DNA of 64,000 nt, taken from NCBI GenBank assembly GCA_013399855.1, contig VXAY01002462.1, positions 1,357,259 to 1,421,258 on the forward strand, given 5' to 3'. The notes beneath the pieces are model-generated. The model had not been told where the DNA came from. It searched no databases and saw only the letters and a list, made by a program, of their open reading frames with translations. Origin of the DNA: Oxyruncus cristatus (Eukaryota; Chordata; Aves; Passeriformes; Cotingidae). Below, in pieces: positions 12,638 to 23,550 of this stretch; position 1 is the first letter of the stretch, and each line of letters begins with the position of its first letter. A program made the translations under genes and the position numbers.

Positions 12638-13316
12638 CTGCAAGAGTGATTATACATAAAATTTTCCTTCCATAACATATGTTGCATCATACTCAAGCAT
12701 ATGCTTAAATTGTTTATAACACTGAAGTACACAAGCTAGTTTCAACATCAAAGCTCTAGTATCTTCTTCATTGTAAATGAAACAAACATTTAAGATTCTT
12801 AATTTAGAGACCCATTCACGCAAGCAAAGGGGAGAAACTACACAGCTATACAGCACTTACTTGTGATAGCAGGAAAAACAAGTTAATTTTGAACAGGGGA
12901 AAAGGAGCAAAAAACATTCTACTTTGACTCCGAATCAGCAATGCAAGTATTCACATTAACCCGCCCTTTGTTGCTATCTATTGCCAACGGCACACCACAA
13001 GACGACTTCATCAAAATTAGTAATACACCTGTAATAACTAGAAAAAATTTCCATGAGCCAGATAACTCTGCATAGGACTTTCACTGCACAAGAAGGAGAG
13101 AGAAAGAGATGGTGTTCGTGTAATGATTCTCTTGATAGGACACCTTAGTCAATTTCATACCCTTCTAGCAGAAAGGGCATGTCAAGAGGAAAGATGACGA
13201 GACCAAAAAAAGCCATGTTCAGCCATATCCTAGCAAATGCCAGTATAAAAATTCAGAGAAATTTGGCTTAACTTTATGTGAATGTCCATTCAGTTGTACA
13301 GTAAAAAAAAAAAAAA

Positions 13317-13361
13317 NNNNNNNNNNNNNNNNNNNNNNNNNNNNNNNNNNNNNNNNNNNNN
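13317..13361. other. Assembly gap (45 N) inside poly(A)
   Basis: Forty-five N bases are flanked on the left by A14 and on the right by A8. The gap is evidently caused by a long poly(A) homopolymer, so its true length is unknown. The flanking bases do not show a repeat body. Confidence 0.97.
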
Positions 13362-16300
13362 AAAAAAAAGAAAGAACAACACAATCTCTTCCTCTATCAC
13401 TTGCAGTTGAAATGATAAAAATAACGTATGATGCCAAACATTTTCTGTTTTATAAGACACGGACAGCACCAAAACAATGTGTAATCTCTTACAGAACACT
13501 GATTTTTCATTTTTCCTAAGTAAGTGGCCATTCAAGAAATTAGTTAATCTTAAAACAACCTACATGGCTATTTCACACGAAAAACTCCAGTAAACTGGAT
13601 CTTCATTTTGTATTATCTTTTCCCCTGAGAAAAGTATTGGTCAGGTTTCAACTACCTATGCTAGAAGACATAGGAAAGCAGACAGATTTCAGAAAGCACA
13701 TTGGTCCACTGGATACTGAAGATCCAGTTAAGTGCCAGTCATTGGGCAAGCACAGTCAGGAAAGACAAGTCAGCTCCTGAAATGAGACACACATGGGCAA
13801 GCAAACTCCACCAGGTTTTTGCATCTGAAGCACGGTAATACCAAGCAAAAGTAACATGGAAGTTGCTTTAATAATTGCATGTAATCGTTATCCTCCAAAT
13901 AGGGAACTATTTTGAAGGCAGTTACAGAGTAAACCAATTTAGCAAACTTTTGGTAATTGAAGGCTTCACGGAAGTTTTACTTGCATGGTGTACTGAGATT
14001 CATGTGCCTACAGAAAAACAACGTATTTGAAACTTTCTTTTTTTCAGAATTATTATCTGACATAGACTGGTTTTGCTTTCCTATCCAGGCCTTATTTATC
14101 TAAGAGGGTGATTTTTGTAAGTCTCTGTATTCTGGAGTTAAACACAAGTGCTCAAGTGCAAGAGAATCATGCATGTCTGATTGAAGCATCTATGATTAAG
14201 CAATAAAATACCCTGCCCTCATTTCCACATACATTTTAGGATAACCATGCCTTAAAGCAGAGGAAAAATAGCTAGTAGACAAGAAATTATTTTTATTTCA
14301 TATTTGTAAGGAAATAAAGAAGAAATGCTTGAGGGGTGATATATTTTAAACCAAGAGGCAGACAACACAAAGAAGGTTTGCACATTTATGAAATGCAGTA
14401 TTTTACTAGGTAAATACTAAGAACTAAACCAAATAATTTACCAGAAGAAACCTAGATTTTTCACATGGGAACCTGGTGCTATATCATCACATATGAAGTC
14501 CAAGTCCTACCAACTACTTCTCCTCAGAGCACAAATGTCTGGAATAATACAACTTGAAATAAGTAATTCTTTTAATGCAATCGGAAATATTATCTGCAAA
14601 ACTCTTGCTAGGCACACTGTACTTTAAATGGTCTATTAAAAAGGAAAGATGGTTTATCTCTGGGGATCAGTCTTTCAAATTAACATATTTGAAGTTCTAA
14701 ATAATGTATTGTAGCTCAGTAGCAGAGAAATTGGAAAATTTATGACTAACATTATAGATGATTATAAAAAATTAACCTTTTCATTTTTTTCTTGAACATA
14801 TCTGGCATACTATTCTTTTTCAACTCACAGTAAAGCATCTGCAAATACTCATGATATTGCTTTTTATGTTTTCAGCTAGCAGCTTTTCTGTATTAATACT
14901 AAACATGCAGCAGCAGTATCCTTTTGGGAACAGATATGATTTTACATGTAGTTTCTATCCATAAAATAAAGCTTGAGAAACAAATCAGTCACAGTGGTCA
15001 GCAGAGCTTCATAAGCCAGTGTAATGAATTTCTCAGTGTAATAACAGACACTATGAGAATTTCTGTATTTTCAAGAACGGTGGATTAGAGATAAATGAAA
15101 GATGTACATGCCTTTATTTTGGAAACAAAGCCCAAACCTTTCTCTGTCCTCATATTTGTCGCATGGCAGCTCAATGTGCAAGAGGATTAAACAGTGTAAG
15201 CGAAGACCTAATATATTTTGTCACAGAACAACTTCCCTCCAAAAATTTTGACCTTCATTGTGTTGTATACAAAGGAAAAACTGGGCAAATAAAAGCTTTA
15301 TTTTTTTTCCACATTATTTCTTGTGACAATGTTAGAGTCAGGAGGGCTGCAGTGACAGAAGGCAAGAGGCACACAGCCATTACAGCTCCTCAAGATCCTT
15401 GAGTAAACGAGCATACATTGCTAAGTTCTTCAACAAACAAAATCCACAGCTGAAGAGCTTTCTATTTTCAACCATACAAAACAATACAAAAGCTCACACA
15501 CTCACAACTGAGCAGGATACAGTTTGTCTGGTCTCCAGCTTGCAGGTGGGCCCCCTCAGCTTAAATAATCCTCTAGAACTTGATTTAAATTCTCTGAAAT
15601 TCATTAAAAAAGCGCAACTACCACAGCTCCATAAACTGTTCTACACCACACACAGCAGCATCTGAAGGGAGAAACAGTAAAAGACTGGAAGTCTCATTTT
15701 AATTCACCCTTACCACCGCCATTTGTATTTTCAGTGGGTTTGAGTAGATAAACATTATTTCCTATTCCAAAAGACTACTTTTCTTCCCTTTCCAGATTAA
15801 TACTTCAATCATAAACCCACACTCAAACCATGGAATACGATAGTTGACCGTAGATTTGTAATGGGTTTAGTATCTTTGATAGCGGTACTGTGACTGTAGT
15901 AAACTCAGAAAATAATTACAGAGTACCTAAACTGAATATCTGCGCATTCTTTAGTATTGATGCTTCATTAAAAAAATCAGTGAAAAAGCCCCAAACGAGT
16001 AAACAAAAATAAACACCAAACCAAACCAAACAAACATAACCCAAAAAAACCCCCAACACTTTATCCTGAATGATAGTTGCATAAGGTCAACGTCAATTAA
16101 ATCTTAAGTGTTCCATTCATGGTTCAGCTGTTGAGGCTCCCTATATAATTTTGCTAGAATATACAGCATATAAAATGAGTAATGGAGCTCGTATTTGTAT
16201 TCTGTCATTCTCTATTAGTGTTGTGTACAGAAAATAAGACCCAAACAGTTAGTGATGAGTGAGGTGAAGAAGGGAAATGAAAATGTCAAATGCAGGAAGA

Positions 16301-18797
16301 AACTGTTAAATGGCACCAAGTGCCTGGATGAGGTGTTTGTCTACCCATGTGCTGCTTGTCTTTCTCAATCTATCATCAGAAAGGACAAGGAACCTCAGGA
16401 GGGATGAATGTCCTAAGTCAGAAGGATGGAGTGGGCTACATCTTTGACTGCCTCAGGCAATAGCATGCTTGCCCTAAACTGTCAGTTTATGGTCTTCACT
16501 GCAATCTGCCTTCTGTCAATGTAAAATTCAGAAACTGAAATCCGATGTGACTTATAGCCTCCAAAAATAAAGACCATACTTTTTTTCTCCCTCCCCCTCC
16601 CCGGAATAATGATAGAACAATGATTACAGGCATGTTCATGGGGGGGGTCACAACACGGGAAGAGACACACATTCCAGTGTTCCAACTCACCTCGTTTTTC
16701 ACACAGACTGATGCTGAGAGATAAGAGACTGACTAGGAGCAGTTGGCCCAAATGACCATCTGACCATGAAAGAGAAATAAGGGCTAAAATTTGAAAGGAA
16801 GTCCTAATGGAAATGTAAACCAGAGAGAAGCCGCACTGCCATTGCTGTCAGTAAGAAAAGACTGGAATAACACAAGAAAGTTAACCAAAACAGTAAAAAA
16901 AAGGGGAAAGGACACAGAAGCATGCTTAAGTTTTTACACATCATTTCACCTCTCCTGTTTCATAATAAGCAATGAGATAACAAAAAGGAGGCAAGTTAAC
17001 AGGTAGCATACTCACCATTGTTCTCAGAGATGAGCTACAATTCTGACTGAAAGACCACAGGTCACCTACTTCTATAAACGACAACATCATAAACATGGTA
17101 GGTATGTCCGAGCTTATCCTAGTTCTGTTTTGCCTTTTTTTTTTCCTTTTTAAGTATTTTTATTTTTTCATGTGATGCTGGGTGTTTGAGCATATTACAA
17201 AGCAAAGAGATCTCTATGAGTGTTAAATTCAGAATGGCTGTTTCTCTTTTACAGCACAAAAGCTTACTAAGAAGGTTATATCCCATTTCATCACAGAACA
17301 GCAATTTAGAGTTTATTTTGTTAAATCTTTCTTAAAACTGGCAATTTTTAAAGAGTTATTTTTACATTTTCTAAGAATATTTTATATATGAAGGCACATT
17401 ATTAATATTAAATATTCCAGAACATTTACAATATTACCAGAAACCATGGATGTCATCCCTTGGTCAGGCACAGACACAAAGTCAAAGCACAGATCGGACA
17501 GTATTTTACTAAGAAACTCTAAAATTCACAACCCTTTAATGAAGTCTAAGCCACACTGGACTCTTGCACTGAAAATTTTTATTACAGAGTGTTCTCACTG
17601 AGTACACAGTAAACTAATTAAACCAAACACATTTTGTGTAAGATCTCCAATAAAGACTTTCACTTAAGTCAGTTTACAACTTGAAAAATACTGTTATATA
17701 ACTTCTACAGTCATAACAATCAACAACACAAAGTATTATTATTTTTTATTCAGAAGCAACATAGATCTACTTTTGGTTTTTTACTGAACCCTACAGCCAG
17801 GATACCAACCAATTAAATGGCAGCACAGTTAGGTCATAGTTTAAATCTGAGACCCAAACTCTACATCCACAAGGATATCTACATGGCAAGTACAAATGTT
17901 GCAATCTTTTGCGTTTTACATGCACCATACTTAGGACTAGATGATGTGCTACAACAAAGCCTACTGCTACTGTAGAGCAAAACTAGCGTCCTTTTCTCAC
18001 AACAAAACACCAAAGCCCAGAGAAACATATGCTGGTAATTTACAAACAGCCAATATAGGTGAGAAGGATGTAGAAGACACAGGCATGAACACACTAGCTC
18101 TGGCAATTCATGCCCAATTTGCCAGATGCTTTAAGCAGGAATCCAGACAACCTGCACCCAGCACAGTTACTGTCTTTAGGGCAGCTGCATCAGAATCAAC
18201 AAGATTTTCCTGAATAGCCTCCAGAACCTTAAGTAGTTGCTGGTATATGTTACACCTTGGCAAAGGGGCATGCTTGAAAGCTGATACAAACTAGAATCTG
18301 ACTGTATAATTCTGATGGGGTTCCGTGCCAAGCCAGGCCATATTTTCACCTTCTCACCTACATGATGAGCACTGCTTCCAACCTAATATCCATATATAAA
18401 CAGGAAATAAAACAGTTGGTGGAAGACTGTTACACAGCATGAGTATCTGTTTTGGATTCCTCTAATGGTGGTGCATAGTACAGGCATGAAAAAAAACCTA
18501 AAGTTTTGTTTGTCAATATACATATTACTGCAAAAAATTTTCCATCTATTTAAAGGTATTAAGAGATGCAAAAACTGCTTAAATTGAGAGTAATTTAGAG
18601 AAAGGACTATTTACACACTGATTTTGATTTGGCACTTATTCCTATTATTTGATCCCATTGGGAGATAGCACTGCAAATTCTATCTTTTCTTCTTATTGCT
18701 GTTTTTGTTTTTAAATGCAAAACTGCCCAAATATCTTGAACTGCAGCCCTTTCCACTTACAGACACACAGCGCCTGTAAGATAAATGCAGTGCATGG
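13362..18797. other. Unique AT-rich DNA
   Basis: No interspersed repeat was recognised. It contains an A/C-rich tract (16011-16059), a G8 run at 16640-16647 and short poly(T) runs. A minus-strand segment around 16680-16750 has an acceptor-like TTCATGGTCAG and a donor-like CGAG|GTGAGT enclosing 69 open bases, but the peptide is a bland hydrophobic string, so I do not call it an exon. Confidence 0.5.
16011..16059 (+). repeat. A/C-only low-complexity tract
   Basis: Forty-eight of 49 bases are A or C (one T at 16037), with irregular CCAAA/CAAA units. It is the complement type of the G/T tract at 5782-5834. Shorter A/C tracts recur on this strand near 24420, 31617 and 59550. Confidence 0.8.
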
Positions 18798-18821
18798 ATC
18801 TATCTATCTACCTATCTATCT
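18798..18821 (+). repeat. (TCTA)n microsatellite
   Basis: Short run of TATC/TCTA tetranucleotide units with one interruption (TATCTATCTACCTATCTATC). Probably length-polymorphic. Confidence 0.8.
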
Positions 18822-18869
18822 CCATCCTCACTACTCAATAATTTGGTGTGATACCAAGTAACACCATCA

Positions 18870-19140
18870 TGACACCTTTCCCCCCTTCCACCCTATCCCC
18901 TTATGGTCCCCACTCCCCCCCAAAAAAAAGTTTAAATTATCTACCTTACACTACCTTGGAAAATAAGCCCTACCAGAAGACCAGACAGTTTACTGAAGAC
19001 CCTCCATCCCCCTTCTCACTGCTGACTCACAGCTTGCTTTCCTTTCCCCTTCTAAGCTCCCCAGTCTCTGACTCTTCACAGGCTGGGTTTTTGACCTTTC
19101 AGCACTCCCTCTACCTCTCACTGCCTCATTTTCCTCCCAG
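18870..19140 (+). repeat. Pyrimidine-rich tract
   Basis: About 270 bases are strongly enriched in C and T on the given strand, with runs such as TTTCCCCCCTTCC and CCTTTCCCCTTCT. It ends in CCTCATTTTCCTCCCAG, which looks like a strong splice acceptor. The 115-codon open frame through it (18848-19195) is Pro/Ser/Leu low-complexity, as expected from the composition, and is not called as a gene. Confidence 0.7.
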
Positions 19141-19143
19141 GAC

Positions 19144-19163
19144 TCTGCTTTTGCAAAAGCAGA
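19144..19163. repeat. Perfect 20-bp palindrome
   Basis: TCTGCTTTTG is followed directly by its reverse complement CAAAAGCAGA, with no spacer. About 0.1 such perfect palindromes would be expected by chance in the window. It directly follows the pyrimidine-rich tract. Confidence 0.85.
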
Positions 19164-19940
19164 TACGGCAAAATATGCAGTGTAAGGCTCACTGATAACA
19201 TTTAGGGGGAGACAGCAGGGGAAAAGACTCTAAAGAAAAAATAATTTTTAAGCAATCGCACAACAGTGTCTCTATATTCACTTTCACAAAACAAGAGTAA
19301 ATGCAGTAACTCTGCAAGATTCGCCATTCTCCCTCAACAGCACAATATTCTCCATCAGAAAGAACAGAGAGAAACAGGCATGGGTCCATAGAGGAAGAAG
19401 AAGAAAGAAGCAGCCTCAATGACTTATGACACAAGATTTTTCTCCTAGCAGGACTAATCTCCATTTACTCTACTAAGATGGAGATTCTTTATGGAACACT
19501 TCATATACAGCAGGAGATTATTGATTCACCATCCATCAGAGACAAATTTTATTTTTTTGTTTTTAAACCAAATAGCTTTGAATTTAGAGTTCTGCTGGAT
19601 ACATGTAATAAGACTGCTTCTTATTTAGTGGCTTATTCCCAGGTGCAGAAATAACATCCCAAATATAAAAGTAATTCAGTTTCACCCTCATCCCACCATA
19701 ACTATATATCTGTCTTAACAGTATGATCATCACTGACCACAGGTCAGATTGCCTCAGGTCAAGTGAATTTGCAATGATCTTATGATATAGAAATAATTTA
19801 ACTTGAAGGGAAGGGAAAGCCCCATAAGATACAAGTAAATGACAAACTGCTCAGTCTTTCTCTCTAACTGCAATAATCACAGAAAGAGCGGCTTGCTCTG
19901 CAGACAGCCCAGGTTTCCTAAATGAAAGGGGGACTCTCAC

Positions 19941-20080
19941 CTCTGCCCCCAGAACGCCAATCAGCAAAGCCAAGACAGGCTTCCAAACAGCCATGAGAGG
20001 AAATGCAGCTTTTTTATTCAGCCCAGTGGAAAACAATCCTGATGTCTTTTCCAGCGTATGCAGATTCTGATCATAAAGAT
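19941..20080 (-). other. Possible first exon with signal peptide
   Basis: On the minus strand an ATG at 19994-19992 opens 18 codons, MAVWKPVLALLIGVLGAE, a good match to a secretory signal peptide: a short basic/aromatic start, a Leu/Ile/Val core and a small residue before the cleavage zone. It ends at a near-consensus donor, GCAGAG|GTGAGAG (exon end 19941). Upstream lie a TATAAA (20108-20113) and a CCAAT (20125-20129), which would place transcription start near 20080. The CCAAT-to-TATA spacing is shorter than usual and the ATG context is weak (C at -3, G at +4). I do not recognise the protein, and no clear second exon was found at lower coordinates. The combination may be a coincidence. Confidence 0.2.
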
Positions 20081-20107
20081 ATTCTGCTAGGTTTCTTACT
20101 GAATTTT

Positions 20108-20129
20108 TTTATAAATTAATTATTATTGG
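20108..20129 (-). promoter_or_regulatory. Possible TATA and CCAAT boxes
   Basis: Minus-strand TATAAA at 20108-20113 and CCAAT at 20125-20129 lie upstream of the signal-peptide-like frame at 19994. Both motifs are common by chance in AT-rich DNA, and there is no CpG enrichment here. Confidence 0.15.
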
Positions 20130-20383
20130 TCAGCTATTCTCCAAGACCGGGCAGTCTCTTCAAAGCCTTAGCTAGAGGGTTCGTATTAGGAAAACTAGAG
20201 CCAGCCAGTGCATAAGGAGACACACCAACAGACACAAAACTGAAAATGCAACCGTACCAATTCAGAACTTGAATCACCATGGTGTTGCTTTTACTCCAGC
20301 AGCTCTGGTAAGTTGCTTAAGGTTCGAGTTAATAAAAGGTCACTCTGTAGCATTTTTTTTTTTACTTTGTTTTTTAATGTCAG

Positions 20384-20501
20384 AGAAATCCCCAGGGCTG
20401 TTGCCAGTTGCTCTGAAAATGCCACAACACAGAATGGAAGAGAACAGCCTTCGGGCTGGGGGCAGGCATCTGTGAGAACCCAAACCTTCTCGGTCCCCAA
20501 G
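20384..20501 (+). other. Possible internal exon (118 bases)
   Basis: On the plus strand a strong acceptor (a T12 run, then TTTGTTTTTTAATGTCAG) is followed by 118 bases open in one frame, beginning EIPRAVASCSENATTQ and ending ASVRTQTFSVPK. It ends at a good donor, CCCCAAG|GTGACAG. The segment is GC-richer than its surroundings and contains several CpG dinucleotides. The peptide is polar and unrecognised. The minus strand is also open for 121 codons across 20291-20656, so the open frame partly reflects base composition. The plus orientation is opposite to the overall skew-inferred direction. Confidence 0.22.
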
Positions 20502-20659
20502 GTGACAGTAAAGATGAGCCCACTGTATAGATTCAGGAAGACAGACAGAGCTACAGAAGGCTGTGACAGTCTGCTCTCAGTGCCCTCACGTAAAATCTGC
20601 AGAATGAACACCGCTCTTCCACAACCTTCCACCTGCTCGTAGCGTACACTAATCACCTA

Positions 20660-23379
20660 GTGTTTCACCAAGTCAGGAGAGATGAGAACTTGGAGAGAAT
20701 AAGGACTGAAAGCACATACAACTGAACCAGAATCATTCAAAAAGGGTAATCTGGAAGATAAGCAGTTCAGCACAATAAACTAATCACTTCTAGACAGAAA
20801 ATTCTCACTGAATAAAACAACAGGAGTATTATACGAAAACACTGCACATCAGGAAGACTATAATTGCCCTCTGAAGAAATTACAGAAGGAAATTACAACA
20901 AGAAAAATGAATTAGAAGGTAAAGTCAGCAAGTTTAAAATCATTACTTTTTGCAGAATGAAGAAAACTGATCTACTATGCTTTCATCTTTATATATAACA
21001 TTGGTAACAGGAGGTGGTCATTCAAAAATATGGAATCTATGAAACTGAGCACCATATCTAGAATGTTTCTGATCCACTCCAGCTTACACTGACTGTTTTT
21101 CTTCCCTCAGTCCTTCCACTGAGTGGAAGAAAAAAAAAATCCACCTACAACAAAAAGAAACTGTTAAAACACATTTCAAACTGAAGTTAGAAAGGTAACA
21201 TAGGAACTATATGCAAGTCAGCCTTGTGCTTCACATGCTCACGGTCAAATTACAGTACTCATTTTTCCTTAAATAGGGAACACTGGAACAAGCATCCACA
21301 CCTGTCTCTCCTCCATATTAGACAGCTGATGCTGAAATGTATCCCACTATAAGAAAGCACTTTAAACTCTGTGCAGAACTCTGCAGCCCATACACCAGAA
21401 AATACAGCTACACAGGCTACCTATGACATTAATGCAATCCCAAAGTAGGCTGACCCTTATTTATCTGAAAGCTCTCATTTCTTCAAAAGAGACTTAAGTG
21501 ACACTATTGCAGCTGCAATAAATGTGATACTAGAGCTAGAGCTCCAGAACATAAAGGATGAACAATTAACATGGTATTCTGTAATTTTCTAGGCATATTG
21601 CAAGGTTGCTAATTGTCCACAAATGCAGAAGACTCAAAACATTTTCACAACAAAATTACTTTTGGCCATTTTTTACCACTGGTAATAAGTTCATCTAAAT
21701 GGTCAACTCTTACACCATGAGCATGTAACTAAAAATTAGTAAATAGGTGTTTGCTAAATGGACCTCTCTCATATCAGACAGCCAAGGTGTATTGACTTTT
21801 CTATGTTGTTGAAGTTTTTAATGACCACGCTTATTCCAATAGGGTGCTGATTTGAAATATCTTCAGATCTACCAATAAAAAGTTACACATCTGTCAATAA
21901 CCATTTTGCAGAAGTAGTTCCATTATATCCAGTCTAATTATTCAGAAGTGCAGATGACCACCACGGGATGTCAATGAACTCCACGGATAACAGAGTCTAA
22001 TAATAAAACGTTTGTTCAAGTAGTTGTTGCTAATGTCCAGTTAAGCATACAGGGTACGTAACAAGTCAATGCACTAAAATAAACACAAACAGAATTCCAC
22101 CTGACTTTGGCTTCACATTAGGTGATACATTTCAAGGTAAGAAACGAAAACAAATATATTTGCTTCTCTCCCACCTGCCTCCATATTGCATCCAGGCAGG
22201 GATCTGTTTGGCCCTAACAACGACCAGAATAGGACTGCCCTCAATTAAATCCCCACAACCCTTCCAGTAATGGGGGATAAGGTATGAATACATTTTGGCA
22301 AGTGAATTTATATATATAGGTCATGACTGACCTGGAGGATGTGTTGTTTTGACAGCAGAATAAGGAGGAAGCCCTCAGCTCCTCATTTTCTGTGGAGTTT
22401 GAAAGCCAATCAACTGACCCAAAAAGCAAAATATACTAAAGAGGCTAGTGGACCTGAAAGCAAAGACAGCGCTGAACTGCAAGAAGTAGCCAGATGCACC
22501 TTGAGCTTCAGAAAAAGTAGGCAGAAACTATGAGGCCACAGCGGACAACCTTTCTTAACCTAGTGCAGCACAACCCTTACAAAGGACTTTGATATTTCTC
22601 GATAACAAAACTATTATTGTCAATACAGGGGAATCAGAGCTCATTCGTGCCTGGTTGTGATTAAAGACAAGTTACTATCTGCCATTCAGTCCTACATGAT
22701 GTCTCTCTACCCTTCCTGTCTCCTAGTGTGAGCCAAATAGGATTGCAAGGTTTATCACTTCAGCCATTACCGCACTTACAGTGTTCTTGTGAAAGTACTA
22801 CTCAATCAAAAGGAGAAAGCACCTATAAATCCTCTTTTATCTCTATAATATAAGGACACATAATCTGCAAGTTCAGTATACTGCATAAGTTACAAATTAA
22901 ATCAACTGCTAGCATTTCGAAGAGTTCTCATTTTTAAAAGCTCATGTTTCAGCACAGAAATGAAGCAGATTGTTCTAAAAAGCTTACAAGGAATATAAAA
23001 ACTCCTCTGGTTTAGTGGAACTGCTGTGCTTCATAAGGATCAGACATTTCAGATGCACTTTTGCATTAATAATAATAGTTAAATGCATCTAGATTAATAA
23101 TATAAAAAAAGCGCCCAAGCTCCTTTCGGTATGAATTTGATATCAGAGGTGTTATGGCCACATAGTAAGTGATTCATACAACAGGAGACTATAAACACTA
23201 ACGAAAATAACACAGCTATTTCTCAAATTTATGTAAGCTGCAACAGCTGTTCACCAGTTTAAAGGTACAAGACAACAGAGCTGTCACTTGATTTTAAGAG
23301 TATCAACCACACACTGTGTATCTGCTTTAGTTTACAGTTCTACCACCATTGCTGTTAATGACACACTGCAGTCTGATCC
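20660..23379. other. Unique AT-rich DNA
   Basis: No interspersed repeat was recognised. It contains a small inverted repeat CTTCCACT/AGTGGAAG at 21113-21129 and the exon-like segment 22041-22136. At 22350-22430 an acceptor-like GTTGTTTTGACAG precedes a 27-codon frame ending in TAA, too short to call. Confidence 0.5.
22041..22136 (+). other. Weak internal-exon candidate (96 bases)
   Basis: On the plus strand, GTTGCTAATGTCCAG (a moderate acceptor) precedes 96 bases open in one frame, ending IPPDFGFTLGDTFQ. It then meets a strong donor, TTTCAAG|GTAAGAA. The peptide is protein-like but unrecognised, and its phase does not fit the candidate at 20384-20501. The support is a good donor and an open frame only. 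Confidence 0.15.
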
Positions 23380-23550
23380 ATCAGAGGCTAATCCTGAGGT
23401 TTAAACAAATGATTCCCTATTATCTCTTGGCCTTAGAATGTGCCACATCAGAGATCTGATGGATTAATGAAACACTGCTCCTGCTAATTGCTGACACAGG
23501 AGTATTTAGGGCATTGAGGCAAGCACAGGAATAAAAATAATAATTAAAAG
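23380..23550. promoter_or_regulatory. Possible conserved non-coding element
   Basis: This block has a mixed-composition, motif-dense texture unlike its flanks. It includes GGCTAATCC and GGATTAATGAAAC (TAATCC-type homeodomain sites in both orientations), CTGCTAATTGCTG and GTTTAAAC. No open frame or repeat explains it. The call is an impression from sequence texture and needs cross-species alignment. Confidence 0.2.

Larger units (their letters stand above)
9059..13316. other. Unique AT-rich DNA
   Basis: No interspersed repeat was recognised. It holds an A16 run at 10723-10738, an A17 run with a purine-only extension at 11744-11779, and a weak minus-strand exon candidate at 12515-12637. The remainder looks like ordinary intronic or intergenic sequence. 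Confidence 0.55.

Noticed and set aside
13219..13535. Two minus-strand open frames spanning the N gap
   Set aside because: They exist only because the N bases cannot encode stops; the flanks are poly(A).
16680..16751. Minus-strand 69-base segment between TTCATGGTCAG and CGAG|GTGAGT
   Set aside because: The splice signals are good but the peptide is a bland Leu/Ser hydrophobic string with no coding texture.
18848..19195. 115-codon plus-strand frame rich in Pro, Ser and Leu
   Set aside because: It follows from the pyrimidine-rich composition, which depletes stop codons; there is no coding periodicity.
20291..20656. 121-codon minus-strand frame
   Set aside because: The region is GC-richer and open on both strands. 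I saw no good minus-strand splice pair, so only the plus-strand segment 20384-20501 was kept as a weak candidate.
22365..22430. 27-codon plus-strand frame after TTGTTTTGACAG ending in TAA
   Set aside because: Protein-like but too short; chance open frames of this length are very common.
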